Assembly: GCA_016700115.1 (NCBI GenBank) | Contig: CP064999.1 | Coordinates: 124,001-188,000, forward strand | Source of the DNA: Sphingobacteriales bacterium | GTDB lineage: Bacteria > Bacteroidota > Bacteroidia > Chitinophagales > UBA2359 | Direction: 5' to 3' | Length of the DNA stretch: 64,000 bases | Shown here: piece by piece, positions 25,850 through 33,918 of the stretch | How positions within the stretch are numbered: position 1 is the stretch's first letter | How the letters are laid out: each line of letters opens with the position of its first letter | Program-made: the position numbers and the translations under genes | Notes under the pieces: generated by a model | What the model saw: only the letters and a program-made list of their open reading frames with translations | Told to the model about the DNA's origin: nothing | The model's database searches: none

Positions 25850-26206
25850 TTAAAATCTAGCAGGTGTTTCCAAAATACTTAAAGCTGTTTCAAGATTTGG
25901 TGCAAGGGTGAAAATGCTGTTCAGTTTGGTGATAATCATCACGTTATTCAGTTGTTCAGAAAGGTGGATGAGAATGGTCTCCCCTCCTGCGTTCCGGGAT
26001 TTGGTAAGCAGGTGTATCAGCAAATTAAGCCCTGCACTGTTGATGACCTTAACTTCGGACAAATCTATGATAAAATTCAAATTGCCGGGTTCTGTAATGT
26101 CCGAAATCTGTTGAAACGTATCGAACAAGGTATGCTGTTCTATTAAACTGCCTTGGAGGATAAGGAGTGAAGTAGAACTATTGAGCGGCTTGAGTTGAAA
26201 GTTCAT
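25850..26206 (-). CDS. STAS-domain anti-sigma factor antagonist-like protein
   Basis: 118 residues from the ATG at 26206. A single STAS domain: strand LNFIIDLSEVKVINSAGLNL with the conserved phosphorylatable serine at residue 57, followed by LIHLLTKSRNAGGETILIHL. The family (SpoIIAA/RsbV-like) binds anti-sigma factors or partner-switch kinases when unphosphorylated. No anti-sigma kinase or phosphatase is in the window, so its partner is elsewhere. It lies between fur and purA in a co-directional run with short gaps (110 and 37 bp). Confidence 0.85.
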   Translation of the reverse strand: MNFQLKPLNSSTSLLILQGSLIEQHTLFDTFQQISDITEPGNLNFIIDLSEVKVINSAGLNLLIHLLTKSRNAGGETILIHLSEQLNNVMIITKLNSIFTLAPNLETALSILETPARF

Positions 26207-26316
26207 GTTTGCTACAATTCCGATGCATTGCCCTTTCAGCAAATTGCAAATTGCGGGAGGAAAATTGTTTTAGATAGTGCTCATTCTGATTTTTACAAAA
26301 AAACGGCAAACTCATT

Positions 26317-26817
26317 TCAAAAATCTGTAAGTTCAGGATGTTGTTTTTTATATTCACAGTTGCCCTGACAGGTTCCATATAGATTCAGAGAATGATGTGT
26401 GATGGTAAAGTTAAACAACTCTCCAATCATGGATTTCGTCTGCTGAATTCTTGGGTCGCAAAATTCCATCACCTTTTTACAGTCAATACAAATAACATGG
26501 TCGTGTTGTTTGTAGCCGTAAGCCTTTTCATAATAGGTTACATTTTGCCCGAACTGATGTTTTGCAACCAAATCGGAGGCGACGAGCAACTCGAGGGTAT
26601 TATAAACGGTTGCACGGCTTATGTTGTATTGGTTGGTTCGCATCTGGATATATAGGGTTTCTGCATCAAAATGGTCGTTTCTCGAATAAATCTCTTCCAA
26701 TACGGCATAACGTTCGGGGGTTTTCCGTTGTTGATTTTTTTCGAGAAAGGCGGTAAAAATACCTTTCACTTCATGCAAAATTTTCTTGTCGGGAATATAG
26801 GCAGATGTATCAGGCAT
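26317..26817 (-). CDS. Fur family metalloregulator
   Basis: 166 residues. The winged-helix DNA-binding part is residues ~25-95 (RKTPERYAVLEEIYSRNDHF, ISRATVYNTLELLVASDLVA). The dimerisation and metal domain shows YKQHDHVICIDCKKVMEFCD, with the HxH and first Cys pair, and GTCQGNCEYKK near the C-terminus with a second pair. It could be an iron (Fur) or peroxide (PerR) sensor; the sequence does not decide. Located between spoT and the STAS gene on the same strand. Confidence 0.9.
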   Translation of the reverse strand: MPDTSAYIPDKKILHEVKGIFTAFLEKNQQRKTPERYAVLEEIYSRNDHFDAETLYIQMRTNQYNISRATVYNTLELLVASDLVAKHQFGQNVTYYEKAYGYKQHDHVICIDCKKVMEFCDPRIQQTKSMIGELFNFTITHHSLNLYGTCQGNCEYKKQHPELTDF

Positions 26818-26912
26818 AAGTTGAAATACTATACAGATTCAAAGAAGTTGGAACCGGGGCTTCAATATCCGAATAAAAAAACAAAGAACGGCACCTCATA
26901 GTTGTAAAACAG

Positions 26913-29147
26913 TTAGAAATTGGTAATATGAATTGAAAAAATGCCTTCCAAAGATTTCAGTTTTTTGGCCACTAATTTTACCTGATCCCTGTCCTTGACA
27001 TAAATATTGATTTCCCCCTCAAAGATACCATCTTTAGCGTCTAAAGAGATAGAACGCATATTTAGTTTTAGTTCGGATGAAATAATATTGGTTAATTTAT
27101 TGACCAAACCGATATCGTCCTGGCCATTGATTTTGATGGTTACTAAATACAAAGGCTCGGACGTTTGCCTGCCCCACTTGATGGTAACCACTCTGTAGGG
27201 ATAATCGGCTTTTAGTTGAGGTGCATTGGGACAATCAATCCGGTGAACCCTCATGCCTTTTCCGATGGTAATAAATCCAAAAACATCATCCCCTGCCACC
27301 GGTTTACAACAGTTGGCAATGCTGTAATCTACTTTATCGGCATATCCTCCGAAAATACTGATATCGGCCGGGTTTATTTCTTCTCCTCGAAGCAAAAACT
27401 CACCGTCTTCGAGGGGGACCGGTTTTTTTTCAGAAACTGGAACCTCCAACACATCTCCGTTGAATTTTAGTTTTTTCAATTGGGTGGTATCGAAAGTGTT
27501 ATTGGCAATGGCAGATAAAAAATCGAGCTGATCTGAATACCGGAAATGGTTGACCAATTCGGTAATGACATTGTTGTTAAAATTGATTTTCAGTGCTTTT
27601 AACTTGCGTTCCAAAATTTCTTTACCGGTATCTGCTGTAGTGCGTTTCTCGTTATGTAAATAAGATTTTATTTTGGAACGGGCGCGTACAGTATGGGTAA
27701 AATTTAGCCATTGTTCGGATGGGTGTTGTTTTTTTGAAGTGATGATTTCGACCTGATCTCCACTTTTCAACACATAAGAAATGGGCTGAAGTTTCCCCTC
27801 AATTTTAGCGCCAATACATTGGCAACCCAAATCTGTATGTATTTCAAATGCAAAGTCAAGAACTGTAGCCCCTAAGGGAAGATACTTTACATCACCTTTT
27901 GGAGTATAAATGTAGATTTCATTTTCATAAAGGTTATGTCTGAATTCATTGAGCAGCTCAATGCTGTTTTCTGCTTTTTCTGATAAAAGCTCCCTAACCC
28001 GATTCACCCAGGTATCCGTTTTTTGGTCTGAGTGTCCGCCTTTGTATTTCCAATGGGCAGCTACTCCTTTCTCCGCTTCAACGTCCATCCGTTTTGTTCG
28101 GATTTGAACCTCTACCCATTTGCTGTCAGGTCCCAACACAGTGGTATGTATCGATTCATAGCCATTGCTGCGTTTATTCTTGCCGATCCACTCGCGGTAT
28201 CTTTCCGGCAGTCCGGTAAATAAATCGGTAATCAGCCCTAATACGTTAAAACATACGGCTCTTTCGTTTTTTTCATCTTCAACATCCATCACCACACGAA
28301 TTGCGAAAAGGTCGTACACCTCTTCGAAGGGAATCACTTTTTTCTTCATCTTATTGGCAATGGAATAGATATGCTTCGAACGGCCGAACACCTTAAATTT
28401 TGAATAACCCGCCTTAGTCAACACCGATTCTATTGGTTCTATGACCTTTTCTATATACTCTTCTCTCGATTTTTTGGTTTCCTGCAACTTTTGCGCAATT
28501 TCCTTGTAAAGCTCTTTGTCCGTATATTTCATGCTCAAATCTTCGAGCTCTGTCTTGATTTGGTATAGTCCAAGGCGGTGGGCAATAGGTGCATACAAAT
28601 ACAAGGTTTCAGAGGCAATCGCCATTTGCCGGATTTCGGACATAGAGCCTAAAGTTCGCATATTGTGCAACCGATCGGCCAGTTTTATCATAATTACGCG
28701 GATGTCCTCACCAAATGAAAGCAACAGTTTTTTAAAATTTTCTGCCGTTATATTGGCCAGATTTTTCCGCTCAAACATGCCCTTTATCTTCGTCAATCCA
28801 TCAATGATTTTAGCAACAGTGGGGTTAAACTCTTTGGATATATATTCTAAGGTAACCGGTGTGTCTTCAACAACATCATGAAGCAACGCACAAATTATAG
28901 AGGTCATGTCTAATCCGCTGATTTCTTCAGATACTATACGGGCTACGGCAATGGGATGGTAAATATAGGATTCTCCGCTTTTGCGCCGAACACCCTCGTG
29001 TGCTTTTAATGCCAACTCGAATGCTGCATCTACGCGCTTGCGATCAAATTCACTAATTTTTCCACAAAACGTCAGCATATTCTCATATTTCTGCTTTATA
29101 TCAATTAATTCTTCCTCGGTGTAGGGAATCAAATTTGCGGTTACCAT
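26913..29147 (-). CDS. spoT: Bifunctional (p)ppGpp synthetase/hydrolase, RelA/SpoT family
   Basis: 744 residues, full-length Rel. Domains: HD hydrolase (about 45-200; YIYHPIAVARIV, HD at residues 90-91 in LLHDVVEDTP, later ADRLHNMRTL), synthetase (about 240-350; GRSKHIYSIANKMKKK, YESIHTTVLGPDSKWVEVQI), TGS (about 395-455; IYIYTPKGDVKYLPLGATVL), a helical/CRS region (CCKPVAGDDVFGFIT), and a C-terminal ACT domain (about 665-744). Both catalytic halves keep recognisable motifs, so it likely makes and degrades (p)ppGpp in the stringent response. First gene of the run to purA. Confidence 0.94.
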   Translation of the reverse strand: MVTANLIPYTEEELIDIKQKYENMLTFCGKISEFDRKRVDAAFELALKAHEGVRRKSGESYIYHPIAVARIVSEEISGLDMTSIICALLHDVVEDTPVTLEYISKEFNPTVAKIIDGLTKIKGMFERKNLANITAENFKKLLLSFGEDIRVIMIKLADRLHNMRTLGSMSEIRQMAIASETLYLYAPIAHRLGLYQIKTELEDLSMKYTDKELYKEIAQKLQETKKSREEYIEKVIEPIESVLTKAGYSKFKVFGRSKHIYSIANKMKKKVIPFEEVYDLFAIRVVMDVEDEKNERAVCFNVLGLITDLFTGLPERYREWIGKNKRSNGYESIHTTVLGPDSKWVEVQIRTKRMDVEAEKGVAAHWKYKGGHSDQKTDTWVNRVRELLSEKAENSIELLNEFRHNLYENEIYIYTPKGDVKYLPLGATVLDFAFEIHTDLGCQCIGAKIEGKLQPISYVLKSGDQVEIITSKKQHPSEQWLNFTHTVRARSKIKSYLHNEKRTTADTGKEILERKLKALKINFNNNVITELVNHFRYSDQLDFLSAIANNTFDTTQLKKLKFNGDVLEVPVSEKKPVPLEDGEFLLRGEEINPADISIFGGYADKVDYSIANCCKPVAGDDVFGFITIGKGMRVHRIDCPNAPQLKADYPYRVVTIKWGRQTSEPLYLVTIKINGQDDIGLVNKLTNIISSELKLNMRSISLDAKDGIFEGEINIYVKDRDQVKLVAKKLKSLEGIFSIHITNF

Positions 29148-29669
29148 TCTCTGCTATGTTTGAATTTATGGATTGTGCGACTTTTTAGCCTAAAATAAAA
29201 CTGCTTGCCTCTAAAACAAAATTACTGCTATTTTGCATAATTTACACTATCTGCAAACTAAAAATGATTTGAAAATGTATGGATTTACCCCATCTCTGCT
29301 CAGAAAATAAATTTTCTGAATTGCCCTCCTGATGGGCAACTCTGAAAACGGGTATTGTCCTATTTCCTTTCCTTATTTTGACCTGTCATTCTCAATACCG
29401 CAACATTCAGCTTTGACTCTCTTACCACACAATTTCACCGGTCTTGTTTGTATAATTGTTTAACAACCGGATTTATGTCGGAAACCTATGGTTGATGTTT
29501 GATTACAAAGTCCATGAATGTTTACTATTCAAGCCTTTCCTGCTTTATCCAAATGGCATGTGTTTTGTCTTTTAAAAATAGTAATATTGCACATTCATCT
29601 AAACGGCATGAGCTCTGTTTCCTTTCGTGCCCAATTATCTTTTTACAAACTTGCCTTAAATATACGGTC
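29148..29669. other. 522-bp divergent intergenic region between spoT and the HtrA gene
   Basis: It holds the promoters for spoT (minus) and the HtrA-like gene (plus). On the minus strand CAAAATTA at 29217-29224 complements TAnnTTTG and is a candidate -7 for spoT, without a matching -33. The HtrA reading frame extends upstream as far as 29499 but has no sensible start there. No RNA gene seen. Confidence 0.4.
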
Positions 29670-31202
29670 ATGTTTAAAAAAATTTCATTTACTTTCGGGG
29701 TTGCCATTTTGAGTTCGCTCATGTCTGTTTGGCTATACAGCAATTTAAATCCCGATTTGTTTAGAAAAGCAATACACAACCGTCTGAAAGAACACGAGTC
29801 TGTGGTTTTAAATACCTCCTCTATAAATTTACCCATGTTGAGCAGCCGTCTTTCGGGGCAATCCGCCTTTTTGAACCCAATCAGCGGATTTGTCGAAGCC
29901 GCTAAAATCGCTAACCCCACTGTGGTAAACATCAGCGCTATGAGACAAAAATCGGGGGCAGCTACTTTGAACAATCCTTTTGGAGATCTTTTTGGAGATA
30001 AAGGAACCGATTGGTTTGGGTATGACCAACCCGGGGGGGCAGATATAGGGCTTTCATCGGGTTCAGGGGTCATTGTTTCTTCGGACGGATACATTATTAC
30101 CAACAACCATGTTATTGTCGGAAGTTCTCAGATAAAAATCACCCTCTACGACAAACGTTCATTTCTTGCCGCAGTGGTAGGAACAGACCCGGCAACAGAT
30201 CTTGCTTTGCTTAGAATCAACTCCAATAACCTGCCCTTTATCCGGTACGGAAACTCGGATGAACTGGAGGTCGGAGAATGGGTGTTGGCCGTCGGCAATC
30301 CGTTTAATCTCGCCTCGACCGTTACCGCAGGTATTGTAAGCGCAAAAGGCCGAAATATCAATATTCTGAAGGAAGAAGCCGCCATAGAATCGTTTATTCA
30401 AACAGATGCAGCCGTCAATCAGGGTAATAGCGGAGGCGCATTGGTCAATCTTCAGGGCAATTTAATAGGCATCAATACAGCAATTGCCACCCCTTCCGGT
30501 TCTTATGCAGGTTATGCTTTTGCTGTTCCCGTCAATATTGCCAAAAAAGTGATTGAAGACCTTAAAAATTACGGTGCTGTTCAACGCGCATACTTAGGAA
30601 TCAATACGCGCGACATTAACCCCGAAATTGCATCGAGGTTAAAACTCAAAAATATGAACGGCGTTTTTATTGAACAAGTAACCACAGGAGGAGCGGGTGA
30701 GGAAGCCGGTTTGAAAAAAGACGATATCATTACCGAAATAAACGGCTATAAAGTAAACACCTTACCCGAATTTAAAGAAAAAGTAGCCCGATTCAGACCG
30801 GGTGATATTATAGGCATCACTTACCTGAGAGACGGCAAAATGGTCTATACTAAAATGGTGCTTAAAAACGCACTTCAAACCACCCAAATTAACGCAAAAC
30901 CTATCGAAGAACTCGAAAAACTGTTAGGTGCAAGGTTCGAAGAGTTAAGCGTTGCCGAAATGAGCAGCTTAGGCATAAAAAATGGCATTAAAGTTATCCA
31001 ACTCCATGAAAACGGACTGCTTCATACTGCTACCTCTATGAAACCCGGCTTTATTATCTTAAAATTAAATAATGAAGTGGTCAGCACTTTGGAAGATATG
31101 AGCCTTCATATCCAGAAAATTTCCAAAGGAGACGGAATCATGCTTGATGGAATGTATCCCAACGACAAGTCTAAAAAACTATATGCCTTTAGCATGAAGT
31201 AA
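29670..31202 (+). CDS. DegP/DegQ (HtrA) family periplasmic serine protease
   Basis: 510 residues from the ATG at 29670, where a hydrophobic signal or anchor segment (FTFGVAILSSLMSVWLY) follows two lysines. The longer frame from 29499 lacks an N-terminal export signal. Trypsin-like domain with catalytic H147 (ITNNHV), D177 (TDLALL) and S254 (QGNSGGAL). First PDZ about residues 290-385 (RAYLGINTRDINPEIASRL, GAGEEAGLKKDDII), second degenerate PDZ at the C-terminus. HtrA proteases remove or refold damaged envelope proteins; useful in a cell exporting many beta-rich proteins. A preceding promoter was not clearly identified. Confidence 0.92.
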   Translation: MFKKISFTFGVAILSSLMSVWLYSNLNPDLFRKAIHNRLKEHESVVLNTSSINLPMLSSRLSGQSAFLNPISGFVEAAKIANPTVVNISAMRQKSGAATLNNPFGDLFGDKGTDWFGYDQPGGADIGLSSGSGVIVSSDGYIITNNHVIVGSSQIKITLYDKRSFLAAVVGTDPATDLALLRINSNNLPFIRYGNSDELEVGEWVLAVGNPFNLASTVTAGIVSAKGRNINILKEEAAIESFIQTDAAVNQGNSGGALVNLQGNLIGINTAIATPSGSYAGYAFAVPVNIAKKVIEDLKNYGAVQRAYLGINTRDINPEIASRLKLKNMNGVFIEQVTTGGAGEEAGLKKDDIITEINGYKVNTLPEFKEKVARFRPGDIIGITYLRDGKMVYTKMVLKNALQTTQINAKPIEELEKLLGARFEELSVAEMSSLGIKNGIKVIQLHENGLLHTATSMKPGFIILKLNNEVVSTLEDMSLHIQKISKGDGIMLDGMYPNDKSKKLYAFSMK

Positions 31203-31290
31203 GGGTTGTTTCAACCTTCCGGCATGATCGAAAAACAGGACTTGTCTTAAAGGTTACCGGCGATTAAACATACCGAGCCAAAGTTTGCAG

Positions 31291-31872
31291 CTAAAGGGGT
31301 TTGGGGAAAATTTCTGCAACCACCTTTTCCAGTTCCCTTGCCATAGACAACAAAGGATTACCGGCTTCTAAACCTCTCTTTAACAAAATATCGGTCAGAG
31401 ATTTGTAATACCAGTATTGATCCTCTTTCCCGGCATTAAATCTGCTCCAGAATGTATCTCCTTCCTTTAGTAAATCGTGTTTTATAGCCTGGGCGTTGTC
31501 TAATTTATCTGCACAAGATACCAACAAGCTATCAATGTCCGGGCTGTTTTCAAGATGTTCTAATGTATGTTTTTTCCTTGAACGCCAACTTGTATCACCC
31601 GATTCGGTCTTGTTTAGCTTTACCTGTTCAGATGCTCCGGCAACCAATTCGGCAACCCGTTTGTCAAACCTGCTCGCTACTTCTTCAATGGTAACAGGTG
31701 TATCCTCGACTACATCGTGCAAAATACCGGCAACTATCACCTCCTCCTTACATTGGTTTTCACACAATATCTTCATCACATTTATCAGATGCGAGATATA
31801 TGGTATGTTTGTCCCTTTGCGAAAATGCCCTTCATGGGCATCTGCCACAAACCGGATGGCTTTAAATATCAT
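31291..31872 (-). CDS. Small HD-domain phosphohydrolase, alarmone hydrolase-like
   Basis: 193 residues, a stand-alone HD domain resembling the hydrolase part of RelA/SpoT. Visible motifs are ADAHEGHFRKGTNIPYISHL near residue 10, GILHDVVEDTPVTIEEVASR near 48-65 (HD metal ligands) and CADKLDNAQAI near 120. There is no synthetase domain. Proteins of this size and motif set (small alarmone hydrolase / Mesh1-like) degrade (p)ppGpp or NADPH in some organisms. The specific substrate here is inference. Convergent with the HtrA gene. Confidence 0.8.
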   Translation of the reverse strand: MIFKAIRFVADAHEGHFRKGTNIPYISHLINVMKILCENQCKEEVIVAGILHDVVEDTPVTIEEVASRFDKRVAELVAGASEQVKLNKTESGDTSWRSRKKHTLEHLENSPDIDSLLVSCADKLDNAQAIKHDLLKEGDTFWSRFNAGKEDQYWYYKSLTDILLKRGLEAGNPLLSMARELEKVVAEIFPKPL

Positions 31873-32057
31873 AATTTTTCGATTAAATATAAGTTTTCAA
31901 ATTTATTTGCAGAAATTGTAAACACGCTAATGTTCTTTAAAAATGGAGGAATTTGATTTGGGTCAATCATGAATCAATAATCTAATTCTGAATTTCCATC
32001 CTGATAGTTGGCAATATTCAGGGTTGTTCCTGTTTCTTTAAAACAGCAAATCAATAC

Positions 32058-32480
32058 TTAGAGAATATCCACGAAATAGACATCCGTATTATTTCTCGTG
32101 ATGTTCGGGATATAAAATCGTCCGGGTTCGTATGCTTTTTCAATCAGGCTGAAAAGTGTACATGATTTTGGAAGTCCTGTAAAAATTAAGGTAAAGACCA
32201 CGTTTCCATTTCTGGCAATATACTTCCAGGTTGGAAACATCGTAATGTTTTCGGCATGTACCAACTTGCTGATATGGCTTGAACCCATATCGTATAAATA
32301 GGTGGTTTCCCAAATTCTGATATAGGATTCTCCGGACGATTTGTTTATATAATTGCAATGAACGACAACTTGTGATTCCTCATCTGCCTCATTACTCAGT
32401 TTCAAATTTGACGAAATTTCAATAGTGGTGCCCGGACTAATCACAGGCGTTTCGATGAGTTTAATTTTGGTCATTGCCAA
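32058..32480 (-). CDS. Small protein of unknown function
   Basis: 140 residues with no signal peptide or membrane segment. Composition and alternation of hydrophobic and polar residues suggest a beta-sandwich (EISSNLKLSNEADEESQVVV, VVFTLIFTGLPKSCTLFSLI, FYIPNITRNNTDVYFVDIL). No family recognised with confidence. It stands alone between the HD hydrolase and a non-coding repeat region. The start could be the ATG at 32480 or the next Met two codons later. Coding potential is supported by length and by lack of a competing frame. Confidence 0.6.
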   Translation of the reverse strand: MAMTKIKLIETPVISPGTTIEISSNLKLSNEADEESQVVVHCNYINKSSGESYIRIWETTYLYDMGSSHISKLVHAENITMFPTWKYIARNGNVVFTLIFTGLPKSCTLFSLIEKAYEPGRFYIPNITRNNTDVYFVDIL

Positions 32481-32862
32481 CTTCCGGGTGTTTGCAATGA
32501 TAACATAAAAAGTTGTTCTAAAAGTTCAACGGAATGATTCACGTTTCATACATTGAAGGCTAAATATCCCGGTTCATGTTTTATCCAAATAGCAAACCTT
32601 AGAATTTTCCTCACTTCTCTTATCTTGGTTTGACGAACGATAGTTGTTTTCAGTCAAACATTTATCATCCTATATTTAACCCCTAAGTATTGATACCCTA
32701 AAAATGCCTGCCCTTTCATCAAAAACTGACCACCCTGTTTTTAAAAATCATAGGGTAAAGAGCAAAAAACACCCGCCTCACCTCAAAAAACATCCGGCAG
32801 CTCGAACCCAAATCTTGTAAAAACACAAAATTTTGGACAAAAAATACGGTTGACTTAAGCCC

Positions 32863-33135
32863 TTTGCAGGGGTGCATTAAGTCATTGCAGGGGTGATTTA
32901 AAGCATTGCAGGGGTACATTGAGTCATTGCAGGGGTGATTTAAAGCAATGCAGGGGTACATTAAGCCATTGCAGGGATACATTAAGCCATTGCAAATGCA
33001 CATCAAGCTATTGCAAAGGTGCTTTAAGTCATTGCAAAGGCACATTAAGTCATTGTAGAGGCGATTCAAACCATTGCAGGGGTGCAATGCGTCATTGCAG
33101 GGTTACATTAAGCCATTGCAGGGGCGATTTAAGGC
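32863..33135. repeat. 21-bp tandem repeat, 13 degenerate copies
   Basis: Thirteen consecutive 21-bp units of the type ATTGCAGGGGTACATTAAGC run without spacers, followed by a decayed 14th unit. ATTGCA is nearly invariant in most units, while the second half varies. Because 21 is divisible by 3, both strands keep open frames encoding heptapeptide repeats (for example HCRGTLS on plus and PCNDLMH on minus), but neither frame has a convincing start or signals. No CRISPR-like spacers. It lies between the unknown gene at 32058-32480 and the tRNA operon. Confidence 0.9.
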
Positions 33136-33339
33136 ATAGACGAGGTGCAAAAAAGTGAGAATCCGGGAAACATTAGATGACTGAAAGGGACACTTCCCGA
33201 CACTTCCCCGTAAAGTGTGAAAGTTCACCAAATTGGAACAGACACCTCATTTTTGATTGAAAGGACAACACTTTATTAAAATTAGCCCGGAACTTTAAAT
33301 AAAGGTTAACAGTTATAAAGAAAAAAATATTGCCGGCAC

Positions 33340-33371
33340 TTGCGTTTTTTAAAGTGAATGTCTTACCTTTG
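33340..33371 (+). promoter_or_regulatory. Bacteroidota-type promoter for the tRNA operon
   Basis: TTG at 33340-33342, a 21-bp spacer, and TACCTTTG at 33364-33371, a full match to TAnnTTTG. The first tRNA begins 25 bp later. Confidence 0.7.
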
Positions 33372-33396
33372 CCTTCGCTTTCTTAAAATCAGATAA

Positions 33397-33469
33397 GCGG
33401 AAATAGCTCAGTTGGTAGAGCATAACCTTGCCAAGGTTAGGGTCGCGAGTTCGAGTCTCGTTTTCCGCT
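33397..33469 (+). tRNA. tRNA-Gly (GCC), copy 1
   Basis: 73-nt cloverleaf: acceptor GCGGAAA pairs with TTTCCGC. D-arm GCTC/GAGC, anticodon GCC at 33430-33432, and T-arm with GTTCGAGTC. No encoded CCA. Identical to the copy at 33620-33692. Confidence 0.95.
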
Positions 33470-33510
33470 CAGTTACTTCTTTGAACAAAAGCCGTTCACA
33501 AAAACGAATT

Positions 33511-33596
33511 GCCCAGGTGGTGGAATTGGTAGACACGCAGGACTTAAAATCCTGTGAACCTAAAAGTTCGTGCGGGTTCGAGTCCCGCCCCGGGCA
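33511..33596 (+). tRNA. tRNA-Leu (TAA)
   Basis: 86-nt class II tRNA with a long variable arm (GAACCTAAAAGTTC). Anticodon TAA at 33545-33547 in the loop CTTAAAA. T-arm GCGGG/CCCGC. The acceptor GCCCAGG pairs with CCCGGGC with one A-C mismatch at the fifth pair. No encoded CCA. It is the middle gene of a three-tRNA transcript. Confidence 0.95.
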
Positions 33597-33619
33597 CTGT
33601 TTAAGAGCAGGCTTTTTCT

Positions 33620-33692
33620 GCGGAAATAGCTCAGTTGGTAGAGCATAACCTTGCCAAGGTTAGGGTCGCGAGTTCGAGTCTCGTTTTCCGCT
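33620..33692 (+). tRNA. tRNA-Gly (GCC), copy 2
   Basis: Exact 73-nt duplicate of the tRNA-Gly at 33397-33469, with the same anticodon GCC. It ends 21 bp before a strong terminator hairpin. Confidence 0.95.
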
Positions 33693-33713
33693 CAGTTAAT
33701 GTTTAAATGTCCG

Positions 33714-33757
33714 ACACCCTCATTATGGATTTCCAATAGTGAGGGTGTAATTTTTTT
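33714..33757 (+). terminator. Terminator of the tRNA operon
   Basis: ACACCCTCA at 33714-33722 pairs with TGAGGGTGT at 33740-33748 and is followed by AA and seven T. A standard intrinsic terminator, directly after the second tRNA-Gly. Confidence 0.85.
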
Positions 33758-33918
33758 ATGGCTTTTCCGGTAAAGCCGGCGGTGATTTGTCCTTCTTTTT
33801 ACAGCCTGGTTCTTTTTGAATTTAAGGAATTTTATCTTTTTTTTCTTTTTTATTTAGCCGCTAAAAAAATCTTTCTAAATTGCGAGGTTTATTTCATTAA
33901 ATAACCAATAAAGTATTT

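Noticed and set aside
32863..33156. The tandem repeat as a CRISPR array
   Set aside because: Repeats abut directly with a 21-bp period, there are no unique spacers, and no cas gene is in the window.
32719..33158. Open frames on both strands across the 21-bp repeat as real proteins
   Set aside because: They exist only because 21 is a multiple of 3; low-complexity Cys-rich heptads with no start context or homology.
33412..33648. Open frame on the plus strand over the tRNA cluster
   Set aside because: It is made of tRNA gene sequence; the cloverleaf structures explain the DNA fully.
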